A program made the translations under genes and the position numbers. From Cinnamomum chago (lineage: Eukaryota; Streptophyta; Magnoliopsida; Laurales; Lauraceae), in contig CP142457.1 in NCBI GenBank assembly GCA_038049695.1, positions 61,996,501-62,060,500 on the forward strand: 64,000 nucleotides of DNA, given 5' to 3'. Under the pieces are notes generated by a model. That model made no database searches. It worked only from the letters and a program-made list of their open reading frames with translations, and was not told the origin of the DNA. Within the stretch, counting starts at the first letter, position 1, and every line of letters begins with the position of its first letter. Of the stretch, positions 49,071 through 60,619 are shown one piece after another.

Positions 49071-49594
49071 TAGGGCTGCACAGAACCGGACCGCAAAACC
49101 GGACCGGATTTGTGGTCTTAGACCACAAATCCGGACCGGACCGGACCGGATTTGTGGTCTTAGACCACAAATCCGGACCGGACCGGACCGGACCGGATTT
49201 GAAAAACCGGTTATATCCGGTCCGGTCCGGTCCGGACCTTTTAAAAACCGGTCTGGACCGGACCGGACCGGATTAATAATAAAGATTTTTTTTTTAATTT
49301 TTTTAATATAAAACTTTAAGTATATAAAATTTCTAAGTCAAATATCATAGTGAAAATGAAAATATAAAATAAAATAAGAATTTCTAAGTCATATTTTTCT
49401 TCTTTCACTTGCATAATGGGCTGAAAATGAAAAAAAAAAATAAGAACTTAGAAAAAAAAAAAAACTAATGAAACCAGTCCGGACCACTTAAGTGGTCCAG
49501 ACCGGACCGTTTTGGACCGGTCCGGTCCTCTCATTTAAGCCGGACCGGAAATCCGGTCCAAAAACCGGACCGGATTTCCAGTTGTGCAGCCCTA
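49071..49594. mobile_element. hAT-type non-autonomous element with CCGGA pentamer arrays, 524 bp
   Basis: A perfect 12-bp TIR TAGGGCTGCACA at both ends and the 8-bp duplication GCATCAAG (49063-49070 and 49595-49602) define a hAT element. Both halves are built of tandem ggacc/ccgga pentamers, with the palindrome gtggtcttagaccac twice near the left end. The middle is A/T-rich. No transposase frame is present. Confidence 0.93.
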
Positions 49595-51144
49595 GCATCA
49601 AGGACTAATAATCGCTTATTGATTGGAGACTTCAAGCTATATCATAGGATTGCAATCACTTCATGGGGGAAATGTTTCTTTATTAGAATTCATGGAATTC
49701 ATGTCTAGAGGCTGTTTGGAATTTCAAATGTTAAAGAATTTTGAAATGCTACTAAATTATGTGATTTGAAAATTCTCCGTTTCATTCCTACATGAGTTCT
49801 TGCCTAAGAATTTTTAAATTCCTGAATTCTATAAACTCCTAGTTTCATTGCTACATAAATTCTTGACTGGAATTACACATTTTATGCATTGTAGCACATG
49901 GGACCCACCTTTGTTGTTGTGAATTTGGGACTAGATGGTAAGAATTACAATGTGGGCCCACCTCAAGTATATGGTACATGAGCCCATTTTTTAGATACAA
50001 AAGCATGCAATCCAAGTTTAAAATCTGAATATGGTCCCATCTAAACAGGAATTGCATGGCCCCAATTGTTGCAATTGAAAATATGAGGCTCTCTTTTTTA
50101 TAGGTAAGATCAGCCTCCTTTAATGGGTACTAGAATTCCAACCAAACCTCTCGGAGTTCCAGAATTCTGAAATGCGCTCTTAGAAGGGCTAGCATTTTGA
50201 AATTTCACATTTTGGGCATTTAAAAATTATGACTACCTTGAAAACTGAAAATCCCAATAAAAGAACACTGAATTTCTTATAGGAATTCTTGATTCCACAG
50301 GCAGCCAAAATTCCTATCAGAAATGCTTGTAAAGAAATAAGCCCTTAATGATTGAGGACTTCAAGATATATCCTTGAAATTGTAATCACTTATTGATTGA
50401 GGACTTCAAGCTATATGCTAGGATTGTAATCACTTATTGTTTGCATGGAAAGGAGTTGAACCCCTAAGGTTGTAAGAATTGTATTATTCAAAGTGGTTAA
50501 AATTGACAAAACATATATAGTTTAAGATCCATAAATGATCTTCAAATAATCTCCTTCTTAAAGGAGAGACGGAAAATTAATATCCAATTCTATCACCCAG
50601 TAAATCAAATCCTAGGAAAAGATGGGTCTCTAATGTCTAAATTTGCCCCTCATCTCTTCAATAATACTTTGTCGCAACCCATTCTAGAATTCCTTGGAAT
50701 TCAGTCATTTGCAAAGAAACAAGCCCCTAATGAAATTAGTTTATGTGTTACTTTGAAAGTTATATTTATCATTTAATTCTTTTTTCAGGAATTTTAAGTA
50801 GTTCTCCTTAACTTGACTTAAATCAATTCAAGTCCAAACATCAGTGGAGAAAAGCAACCATACAAAATTGGGACTTCACCTCTACATTTTTCCTCATTTG
50901 TCTATCCTGCCAAAAGTTCTCTAATTTCTCATTTTCTCCTGCTCGAAAACGACCCCGACTGGGCCTTGGCGTTGTTTACTTATCTGCTAGTGGTTCATTA
51001 CAATAGATGATCCACATGCACCATGAGAACTCACCATCTTGATAGATACAGATGGATGGTGATGAAATTGGTTTTTAAGTCCACTGCCCAACCACCATCA
51101 CGGATGTCTCTATCTCATTCTCATACCATACATGAGTTAGATTT

Positions 51145-51502
51145 AGGGTTGTAAACGGGTTGATTCAAGTCCGGGTCCATGGTGTGCCCAGAACCAGAGC
51201 CGTAAAGAAGAAGGTGGAACCAGTTTCTTGGCTTCGGAATCGGAACCAGAACCATATATGCGATAGGTCTAGATCTGGGTCCGAGTCTAAGCAGAAAATG
51301 ATATTAAAAAAACATGGTTTTTAAGAGAAATTTTCGAAAATTGAGGTAATATGTCGGGTCTCGGGTCCACGGGTCCGAACTAAGGTGGAACCGGACTTGG
51401 ACCCATTTACATATTGGAGCCTAAACAAGGACCCATACCCGATTTTTAACGGGTCGGAACCTCCGGGTAATCGGAGAATCGGGGACCCATTTACATCCCT
51501 AC
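51145..51502. mobile_element. hAT-like MITE in the unit B downstream flank, 8-bp TSD
   Basis: TTAGATTT flanks it at 51137-51144 and 51503-51510. Ends are AGGGTTGTAAACGGGT and, reverse-complemented, GTAGGGATGTAAATGGGT. The matching place in units A (46508, gagttgattttgtgggtcct) and D (about 41891) is uninterrupted, which shows the empty site. A related copy lies inverted at 39054. Confidence 0.8.
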
Positions 51503-51808
51503 TTAGATTTTTGTGATTACTCATCGGTAGGACCCTTTTTTTTATATATGCTATGTTCAAGGTCACGGAAAATACATAAGAGCATACCTAAGCAATATAT
51601 AAACCTGTGTGCACATGTATGGTCTGTACGTATCATAAGAAAACTCCCACATTTTTAATTATCAACTACACTAATCACAAATAAGAAGAATAAGGTAATG
51701 ATAATTAATACACAACCCTTAGTAATCCAAGAATTGAATTCCAAAGCAGAGTGCAGGGCATCAATTACAAATTACAAGGATCCCAATGGGTTGATTTTTT
51801 TTGTCTTT

Positions 51809-52936
51809 TTAAGCTTTGAGCTTGGCTTTGTACTCCTCTGTGAGACGCTTTCCGACGACTTCAGCAATGATTGGTAGCGAATTAATAGAAGAGTAATGCT
51901 ACTTGGACAAACTTTTTGGCCAGAATTTTGGCCAACCCATATGGTTTCCATTGAATATCACTATGATATTCAATGGAAACCATATGGGTTGGCCAAAATT
52001 CTGGCCAAAAAGTTTGTCCAAGTAGACTTTTTGTTAATAGAAACGAGAGAGGTGTAGATAACAAATTCTTCTGCTAGCTCATACTCGATGGTGGATCGGA
52101 TGATGGACGAATCGTTGTCTTTTTCTAAGATCTCGAAGCGGCCTCGGTATAGGAGAAAACCCACATCCAGATACTCACCTTCCACCAATTCTACTTCCCT
52201 CACACGATTCTCTTTGTCGATCTTGGTGATCTTTGATTTGTAAACCTTGAATCCAGGAGTATCTAATAATAACCATTCTCATTAGTGTATTTTTGTCTTT
52301 AAATAGATCAAATCAAGAGATTGATGAGAACTAATTAAGGGGCTGTTCGGTTGGTTGGGAATCCCACTTTAGTATTCACGGATCGAACTCTAGGTATCCC
52401 ACACGGATTCGAGTCTGGATCCTCCCTTACAGTAATTACATAGGAACAATGTAATATATGTCACTTTCAATTTAATTGGAGTGAGTTCTACTATAAGAGT
52501 GAACGTAACTGCGAATGTGACATTAATTACATTTATGTCGTGTTTTCAATGAGATGATGGGATTCACTCCGATTGAGTTGAAATTTAAGGATATAACCCT
52601 GGGATGATCTTTAATGGGTCCTAGCCCCCTTAGTTGGGTTAAAAAAAGTCCAAAAGAGATTGTTGGATATGCGATCTAGATTCTAGACCATTCGAGGTGA
52701 GATCACCATCATAATTATCAGAAGATGACCAATAACTTACCGGGATGGAACCAGTTGAGAGAAATGAGAGTGCCAACACCTCCATTGCCTTCCATGACTT
52801 GTAAATCTCGGACTACGTTGGGGAGCAATTGGACAATTAGCTTGTCCAATTGAAGCGTGCCATAAGTTTCCCATACCACAGCTGCAGGCACGCTTACCTC
52901 CAACTCGTGTGAGAGCTGCCCCTTAATGATCTTCAT
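51809..52936 (-). pseudogene. Bet v 1 / PR-10 gene (array unit B) interrupted by a MITE
   Basis: Minus strand, exon 1 52936-52741, exon 2 from 52262. The start is MKIIKGQLSHELEVSVPAAV, followed by WETYGTLQLDKLIVQLLPN, GNGGVGT, then TPGFKVYKSKITKI, YLDVGFLLYRGRFEILEK and SIIRSTIEYELAEE. After SLVSIN the frame enters a 143-bp hairpin element (51891-52033) and stops at 51970-51972. Beyond it the old C-terminal helix (SLPIIAEVVGKRLTEEY) runs to the original stop at 51809-51811. Taking away the element and one 9-bp duplication leaves 302 nt of exon 2, the same as in unit A, so the gene was open before insertion (165 aa). As it stands it would give 162 aa with about 20 residues of transposon-encoded tail in place of the C-terminal helix that lines the Bet v 1 pocket. 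Function is probably lost, but a folded product is not excluded. Confidence 0.88.
51891..52033. mobile_element. Mutator-type foldback MITE, 143 bp, inserted in PR-10 exon 2
   Basis: Nearly perfect arms (ctacttggacaaactttttg on the left and its complement on the right) meet at atcactatgatattc, making a full-length hairpin. TTAATAGAA is duplicated at 51882-51890 and 52034-52042. The 9-bp duplication suggests the Mutator superfamily; ends begin GAGTAATGCT, comparable to GAGGAATGCT of the element at 24656. High arm identity points to a young insertion. Confidence 0.93.
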
Positions 52937-53349
52937 CTTCTTCTTGTTTTTCTTCTCGTTGGAGATGAACTAGAAGGTCCTCTAATGGAAAACTTATTTT
53001 CGGAGATTTCTGTGCTGGCCAGGCCTGTAGCCAGGGAAGATTTCGATGAGTTTAAAGACAGTAATTTATGAGTGCTAAAAAGCTCATAATTGACCGAGCC
53101 TTGCCCTTACTCGGTTGAGTCAACTTGATTGCTAGTCACACCTCGGTGAGGTTAGGACAGCCTCGGGTGTACGAAGGATAAGAGAGGCCATTCTCGATTG
53201 CTAGTCACCCTTTGATTGGGCATTGATTCTCTATTCTCGTTTGAGACTTTTGTTGCTAAATCCTTTTAAGCATCAGATGATTGTGAAAAATGGGCCACAA
53301 CACAGCCGACTTCCCAACAATGGGAAACAAGAGTAGTCGTCCTCAGTGT

Positions 53350-55545
53350 TGGTTAATTCATAGGTTAGATAAGATTTTGGGTTGATTGAGTTGTATTTTC
53401 TTTTTGATGGACCGGCTATCGTATGCATGAAGTGGAGAATCATAAAAAAGCAATGGCGAAGTGCATTATCCAATCGATCAGATATAGGGCAGATCGATCG
53501 GATATCGGAGACTTCTCACTTAACAGAGGTTACTGTTGACATGTGAATTTTCAATTACTAATTTCCTAATCTTTTTAAGGTAAAATGCTCATTTTCCATT
53601 GACTGCTGGGAAGGATCGGCTAATACATTGAAACTTGATTGCTGACTGTTAAGATAATGGAAAACCCACCGCCGGTGACCCTTGGATACAGTACAGCAGT
53701 CAATGATTACACACCCTCAACAGCTGCTATGAACTCTACAATAGCCGTCATATGTGTGCTCTTAACAACCAATCAGCATACCAACTGCTGAATGCTCTTC
53801 GAAGACGTCAGTCGTTGAACGCTATTCAAAGGCACTAGCTGCTAGACACTCTTCAATGGCCGCAACCACATCCCTTAAGTAGCCGACTGACCGCTAACAA
53901 CACCTGAATAGCCATTGGGCGCAATTCATGCACTTTAATAGCCATTGGGCATTGTGAAGTTATTCTAACAACCAATAAGCGATTAGCACCCATGATCTCC
54001 TCCATTGATCAAGCTTGATGGCCATAGGTCATGCAGAAATGGCAGTTATACCCCATTTACTCCACTTCCTAAAACTACTCCCCCCACGATCTCCAGCAGT
54101 TACAAATGGCTATAGGGGGGTTGAAAGCAACTTTCTGCACACACGGAAGGCATTCACGCAAAAAGTGTAAAAATCATATTGTGCTCTTGCCAGAAGACTC
54201 AACCTAATTCCTTTTGCAAGATAATGGTTAGTCAACAGTGATTTGAAGCCTCAGAACCTTTCTTTGTTCTCTTCACACAAGGAGGAAATAACAGTGATGT
54301 CCATACAAACATCATTCAAGACCATCCTTTCAATAAGTGGTGATAGATTACAAAGATTGATAAATGAGACTATATTCAAGGACGAATATGTTCTATGAAG
54401 ACAACAACTCTCTTCTATCTTTCTCTCTCTTTAAATGTTGTATTTTACACTTTCTTTTACATTCGATCTCCTAAGCCCCACAATGGGGTTGTATAAAATT
54501 TGTTAACAACGTGCACTCAAAAGGTAATACAAATAAAACCCATGTAAAAATAAAAGCAAATATGACTTTTCAATACACAGTCAAACATACGTGCAAGTTA
54601 CTTTTATGTCTTCCTGTAATTCATTGAAATTAAATAAAATCAATTCTATACTTGTTTTTGTTCAATTTTCAGCGAAACAGTTACTCGATCGATAGGATGG
54701 TTGGCCCGATTGATCGGATGGCAGCTCATTGTTTTGCGTTGGGAGATCTAATTGAGAGAATTCTTCTCTAGAGATTCAGTTCAATGATTGTACTGCAGAG
54801 TTGATCTAGAGAGCAGTATCTTTTATATCCCTTGTAGAAGATCATATTCTTTCGTAGAAGATCTGAGAAGTCAAGCCGGTTTGAATCTGTTGCAATTAAC
54901 GGTGTGAAAGTCATTGATGTGTGGAGCTACACAAGAGGTAACTGCAGTCTTTAGGTAGTAATTATCTAGGGAGGGATGTGTGAGTGTCTTATAATTGCGA
55001 GATTCATAATGCTTAATTGTTGATTCAATTTGGATCTGTGGTTTTTTACCCAATTTGGATTTTCCACATTATATCTAGTGTACTTGTGGTGTGTGCTTTT
55101 GCTATTTATTTTCGCAGCATATTATCTTATTTTTTGCACACATTGGGCTGTTGAGTTGTCCAATCTAGAGATCAATCCAAAAACCTTCAATTGTTATAAA
55201 AGTCTTTTGTGGGCTTTCTTTTGGAATCATAACCAGTCTGATCAAGGTCATTGCTCCACCTTGTATCACCTATGAAAATTCTTCCTAGATAAACCTTGAG
55301 AGGTTAGTTGATGCAGCATAAATACTATTTAATACTTCTCTTGGGTGGAGCCCACTCCTCAACACTTTCCCTTGGGTGGAATCCGGTGGGTGCACCTCAT
55401 TCGTAAATAGAACTCTCCCTCAGGTGGAACCCAATTGGCACATTTTTTAGGGTACATATTTTTTTTTTCACGCTGAGCCGTTCTTCTTAAGATTCGAACT
55501 TGCATGACGTTAGTAGGAGAAGTATAAATATTTTTCGATAATAAA
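53350..55545 (+). mobile_element. Probable LTR-retrotransposon-derived insertion
   Basis: The end at about 55020-55130 reads ggatctgtggttttttaccc, then ggattttccacattatatct and ttgctatttattttcgcagc, a wording typical of the 3' part of Copia LTRs. Repeats of cgatcgat and gatcggat occur at both 53.46 and 54.69 kb. Boundaries come only from the break in array similarity and no duplication was found. Confidence 0.4.
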
Positions 55546-56629
55546 TAATGTTAAATTGATTATGTATAAAGCATATAATTAGAAGAAGGAAAAGTAAATC
55601 ACTTTCTTTGTATAAATAATCAATATAATACTGTGCATAATCTTATTAAGTTAAATTTTATTTGATGGTGAAATAAAGTGAGGCTAATTTGAACAGTTTA
55701 AATTTCAATAATGTGTCTTACTAGCTAATGGATCTATATTGTGGGCTTATAAATTATAATATATCTGTGGCTGTCCCAGTAGTTGTCTTCATGTCAGTGG
55801 ACCTGTCCATTTTTTTAAAAGAAGGGTGATGGTTCCTAGACTAAGAAGAAGCAACTGAGACAACACTTGTCCCACTGCCACTGGTTGGGTTAATCTTTCA
55901 AAAGTCTTATCTTTCATGACTCAGAATCCTCTATGATATTCACGCCCTTTATTAGCTATTAATTTGTTGATTTCAATTCCAATTAAAGTGAATAGGAGGG
56001 TTTATTTTGGGTCCACTTGTTCAAGATCCAGACTATTAAACATAAATGCTACTTTTCTTTGAGTGAAATGCACATATTCCATATAAATCTGGGGTGTTCT
56101 GTCCTTTTAAACAATAAAATACTAATATTTATTTTAAACAGTTTAAATTTTTCATTAAATCAACAAGAAAATTGAATGTCCCTAACCAGGCTAGCAGTAG
56201 CTGGGCCAAATCCCCTAATTGGTGGGGGTGTCTTATTGCTCGGAGTGGATTTGGGTGCAAATAAAAAAAATTAGTAATTGACTGTCACTAAAGAAGCAAT
56301 AGTGAAAGTGTATTACCCTTCAATGATGCTCCTAATAATGGAATCTAACTGGAACCCATTTTAGCCACTCTATTCATTTTCTATAAGATTAGACAAACAA
56401 GTGTGGGTTACTTCGTATTACCCATTAATGACAGTTCTGCACTCATTGGAAACTTGCATTATTGCTGTTCTATTGTGTTTGACGTTGCAACCACTCACAA
56501 AAGCAGAGTCCAGGGCATCAATTATTGTCTTACAAGGATCCAAATGGACCTTAGGAACTCTAATGACAGAGAAATTATTTCTAATTTCTATTGGAACTTC
56601 TTTTACAACAGGAAGGAAGGTAGGAAGGA

Positions 56630-56631
<2 letters not shown>

Positions 56632-56695
<64 letters not shown>

Positions 56696-56712
56696 TAGAG
56701 AGAGAGAGAGAT
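56632..56712 (+). repeat. (GA)n microsatellite
   Basis: About 80 bp of GAGAGA with a few ATA interruptions, starting after ggaaggaaggtaggaaggaagg, just downstream of PR-10 unit C (40 bp past its stop codon). Confidence 0.95.
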
Positions 56713-56751
56713 TCTTTTTTCTCTAAAATCCCAAAAATAAGTTGAATCTCT

Positions 56752-57600
56752 TCAAGCGTAGTTGACCTTAGCTTTATACTCCTCAGCAATGTGCTTTCCA
56801 ACAATTTCAGCAATGATCGCAAGCATATCAGTAGTGATAAGAGATGCATAGGCAGCAGACTCTTCTGCTATCTCATACTCTACAGTGGATCTGATAATGG
56901 ATGAATCGCCATCTCTCTCTAAGATCTCGAGGCGGACTCGGTACAGGAGAAAACCCATGTCCAGGAATCCACCTTCCACCATTTCCACCTCCTTCACATG
57001 CTTCTCATCATCCACCTTGGTGAACTTCTCTTTGTAACCACTGAATCCAGCCACATCTATTCACCAATCCTCATTCATTAGTACATAGATATGGTTTTTT
57101 TTTTTACATATAATAACAACAGTAAAAATGAGATTTTTATGAACAAAAACTGTCCCCACAGACGGAATAAATTAGTAAGGCAGAAAGGAAATGTGGCAAA
57201 GGGAAAAGAGGGCTTAAGCTCATGAGTCATGAAATTGTTTGTGGCTCAAGGGTATGACTAGAAAAAAAAAAAAAAAAAAGGAAAAGTGAGTCAAGCAACT
57301 CTTGTGACATTTTGGGATATTTTATCATTCCACTGAAGAATTTAATGGATAAATGGTCTTATATGCAAACGAACTGTCTGAGATCATCACCATCATGATC
57401 AGATGAATTAACTTACTGGAAGCGAGGGTGATAGCAAGGACAGTGCCAACGCCCCCATCACCTTCTAAGACTTGTATGTTTTGGACCAAGTTGGGCAGCA
57501 GTTTGGCGACTTGCTTGGACATTTCAAGCGTGCCATAAGTCTCCCACACCACCCCTGCAGGCACGTCTGTCTCCGACTCGTGTGAGAGCTGTCCTTTCAT
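56752..57600 (-). CDS. Bet v 1 / PR-10 family protein, norcoclaurine-synthase-like (array unit C), intact
   Basis: Minus strand, exons 57600-57417 and 57056-56752, phase 1 GT-AG intron (gtaagt donor), 163 codons (162 aa). Same fold and motifs as unit A: MKGQLSHESETDVPAGVVW, YGTLEMSKQVAKLLPN, LEGDGGVGT (glycine loop), AGFSGYKEKFTKVDD, MVEGGFLDMGFLLYRVRL, SIIRSTVEYEIAEESAAYAS and the helix AIIAEIVGKHIAEEY. Compared with A it has one extra residue before the glycine loop, a longer C-terminus (NYA), and an acidic stretch ESETDVP where A has ELEVGAP. That last change removes a usually hydrophobic strand residue and may signal divergence in ligand binding. The frame, splice sites and TATA box are intact, so the gene is probably expressed. 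It is the rightmost member of the array; no further unit is seen to 64 kb. The substrate is unknown. Confidence 0.9.
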
Positions 57601-57676
57601 CTTCTTCTTCCTCCTTTGATGCCTTGTCTTCTTGTTCTTGTTGTTGTTGATGAATCAAAGGCCTTGTAGCAGGAAA

Positions 57677-57683
57677 TTTTATA
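57677..57683 (-). promoter_or_regulatory. Candidate TATA box of PR-10 unit C
   Basis: TATAAAA on the minus strand, 77 nt upstream of the ATG. Unit A has TATTAAAA at almost the same distance (75 nt); in unit B the place reads cgaaaataagtt, so the box appears degraded there. Confidence 0.45.
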
Positions 57684-59437
57684 AGCATCTTGTATGTAAG
57701 AATTTCTGTATGAGGGGAAGTGACGTTTATGACCTTCTTGGACATTTCTGTTCTGGACTGCCAACGAATATTGTGTATTTCTATTCTGAAAGATTTCGAT
57801 GAGATTGGGTTGACTCAGCTTCACCAGATGGCCGTTAAATCGAGTCCCTTGGGTTGAGTCAGCTTCACTAGTAATTAGACTCACCATTGTTGCTCAACTC
57901 CATTATAAAATCGAGTCCCTTGTGTTTAATTGCTGGGCTTTGATCAACTTTTCTGGTTTGAGAGAGTTTTATGGCTAAATCTATGCGTCATTATAGGTGA
58001 TTCTAGGCATAGGATGAGATAGACTTCACCACCACCACCACCACGACAATAATAATAATAATAATAAGGATCTTGAGCTGCTAAAGTTGCATTGGAATAT
58101 TGCTCTCAACAACTTTAACACAAGTAGCCAGGGTTGCAAATGGGTATTTGAATATCTGAACGTTCGAAGGCCCCAATTATAAATAAAGTGGGGATGGATC
58201 TATTTTTGGATCTGGATAAATTTGGATCTTTGGATCTGGATCGATATCCATACATATAGGGTCCAAAGCACTTGGAACTGAATCCTTATATGTTTCGACT
58301 GGATGGTCTACATTAAAAATGATTACACTCACATGTTAAAAATATGTATTGTGGTTTAAAGAGACAAAATGGCTTGAGTTATTTTCATATTTGAGAATAT
58401 GCACTAAGTGGCTGCACTTTTGGAGCTCTATGAATTTTGCCACAAGCCATGAAATTTGGAAGGAGAAAGGATGATATTGCTCCAGCAGTAGATGATTAAA
58501 AAATAATTAATAGATGGACATTAACGGCGTGTTAATTTGCACAGATTTATAATCTGAAATTTCAATGTGTTGAAAATTCTGATAGCAATGTCAGGTTGTG
58601 TAAATGAAATTCTTTGTTTTGTTAGTCGAATTTCAGAAGTCCAATCTTTTGAGATGTCAGTTTTACCTTCTTAAATTTTCCAACAGCATCTTGGAGGTTA
58701 AGTGGATCTGAGGATTCCAAAAAAAAAAACCGATGAAAACTTTTGGAGAATTTCTAATTTTTTTCAATTTTAATTAGAAACTTTCTACATTCCAGCAAAC
58801 AAACATGCAAGCAGCAAGGAACTATGAGATTGAAAAATAATAGATAAGACTCAGGCTTGTTGCTTTCCTGGATCTGCAAATGCCAATGAACCGAACTGGG
58901 AATGGGTCAGGCCAGCTGTTCCATGTGCGCCCCCCACCCCTTGGAATGTGCAACCAGTCAACTATATATGATGAAAATAAAGGACTATGTAAGGTTCAAC
59001 TGGCTCTATTTAGGGATGTTCAAGGGCCAGGTCGGGCAGGGCTGAGGCAAATCCAGGCCTGGCCGTGTCTGGTTTAAGCCTGGACCCATTTAATCAATCA
59101 GGCCAAGCTGAACCGAGACTCTTATCTTTTGCTGTATTCTTCTTGACAAGGCCATCTTATGCAATTGGTTTGGAAATCACTGAATGTTTTGCTCTGCATT
59201 GATGTACTTCTCAGCCGTCTTAAGTGACACATTCCAATTATATATGTTAAATTTCCCATCCGGGGTACTCATGGCAGGGTGGCAAATCATGACCTGACCC
59301 ACCACTCGACCCAATCTAACCCCATAATTCAAGGTCGAGTTTACACCTTTTGTTTTCACCTTTGGTTTAGTTGGTTGAAATTGTGTCTACTCTAATTAGG
59401 ACGCTGCAACCAGACCTATCCGACTAATTGCTGCTAT

Positions 59438-59768
59438 TCGGGGTGTTCATGGGCCTGGCCAAGGCACATCCAGACCGGCACCGGCTTTTGAACAGTGGCC
59501 TGGGCCCACCCAAACCCGGCACGGGCTGTGAAAGTTAGGCCCGAGCCCGTCCATTTAATCAACCGAGTGGGGCTGAAGCGAGTTTTCTTTATCACATTGA
59601 GCAATCGTTTGAACTAACTAAATTAAATTACATGCATTTCTCATACGGCCCGGGTCGGGCTTTGGGCTTTCTATCACCTAATCCAACCTGACCCAATTAT
59701 TAAACGGGCCCAAATCAGATATCCAACGCTGGCCCAACGTGGCCTGGCCTGGCCCATGATCACCCCTA
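59438..59768. mobile_element. hAT-type MITE, 331 bp, 8-bp TSD
   Basis: GCTGCTAT flanks it (59430-59437 and 59769-59776). Ends are TCGGGGTGTTCATGGGCC and, reverse-complemented, TAGGGGTGATCATGGGCC. The interior is rich in ggcctggcc. A related unit start (tagggatgttcaagggcc) lies at 59011, so this copy may be nested in or next to an older one. Confidence 0.88.
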
Positions 59769-60106
59769 GCTGCTATGATCTAGGGGCCCAAAACATCCTG
59801 CATGTAACCTGTTAACTAAAGGTTTTGATTCTACCCTAGTAACTTCCTGGTTGAGTTTGGGTTGACACTTTCAACTCTTATCAATGAATGGATAAGTTTT
59901 TGTTGATCTCATACATGTTGATAATAAGGTGCTCCACCCAACCCGGCCCATAACCCATTGCCAACTCTATCTCAAGGTAAGCATGATTCCCCTTCAAGAA
60001 GCATCCTAAGAATTCTCTTATATACCCATTAGCCTGGTTGCAAATATTGCTAATATTTTGAATTGACCAACAATATTATGATATTTTGTTAAAAGTTTTT
60101 TTTTTC

Positions 60107-60140
<34 letters not shown>

Positions 60141-60619
60141 GAATTATTGTGATAAATTTAATTATCCAAAAATTATTGTTGCCATGATATTTTTGAGAAT
60201 ATTGTGATAAACATCCCTTACCACAATAACAACAAGATGTTTTTGGTTTAAGTTGATCTAAATTACTATGTGAAAGAATCAGTTGGTTTCTATTTATTCT
60301 AAACCACTCTTCTTCTGATGGTCCTGTAGTTTCAATATTCTCACTTTAGCATCAAAATGATTTATACAATATTATGCAATATTTTTATATCAGCATTTTT
60401 GAACAATATTGATCGAAACACAACCTTGAAATTGTTCCAAAGTCATCTTTTGGCGTTGTTATTCCTATCAGAGCTTTTGCAGCATTGTTTTCTTGGAGGC
60501 ATCAAGGGAAATGGGAAATGTTTGGTTGGCAATTTGGGTCAGGTACGGAGTAAGGCAAGGGCTGTTAGCCATTCCTGGGCTTTACTAGGAAATCTGGATG
60601 GATATTTACTTAGTGGAAT

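Larger units (their letters stand above)
47783..51808. other. Spacer between PR-10 units A and B
   Basis: No gene. Upstream DNA of unit A (to about 48.8 kb) has diverged matches upstream of unit C (ctgtgcataatcttattaag near 55632 against gttgtgcataattttattgg near 48440). It also holds a complete hAT element, a second hAT-like MITE and the 50434-50630 flank copy. Confidence 0.55.
52937..56751. other. Spacer between PR-10 units B and C, with a large insertion
   Basis: Upstream DNA of unit B aligns with that of unit A up to about 53345 (tcccaacaatgggaaacaag against cctcccaacactcctaacaa). Array-like sequence resumes near 55545. The roughly 2.2 kb between is not seen elsewhere in the array and looks LTR-derived. 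No gene. Confidence 0.5.

Noticed and set aside
51882..52064. 60-codon minus-strand frame across the MITE in PR-10 unit B
   Set aside because: Made by the hairpin sequence itself in another frame; no independent gene.
56401..56849. Frames with long RE/SL repeats
   Set aside because: Translations of the (GA)n microsatellite.
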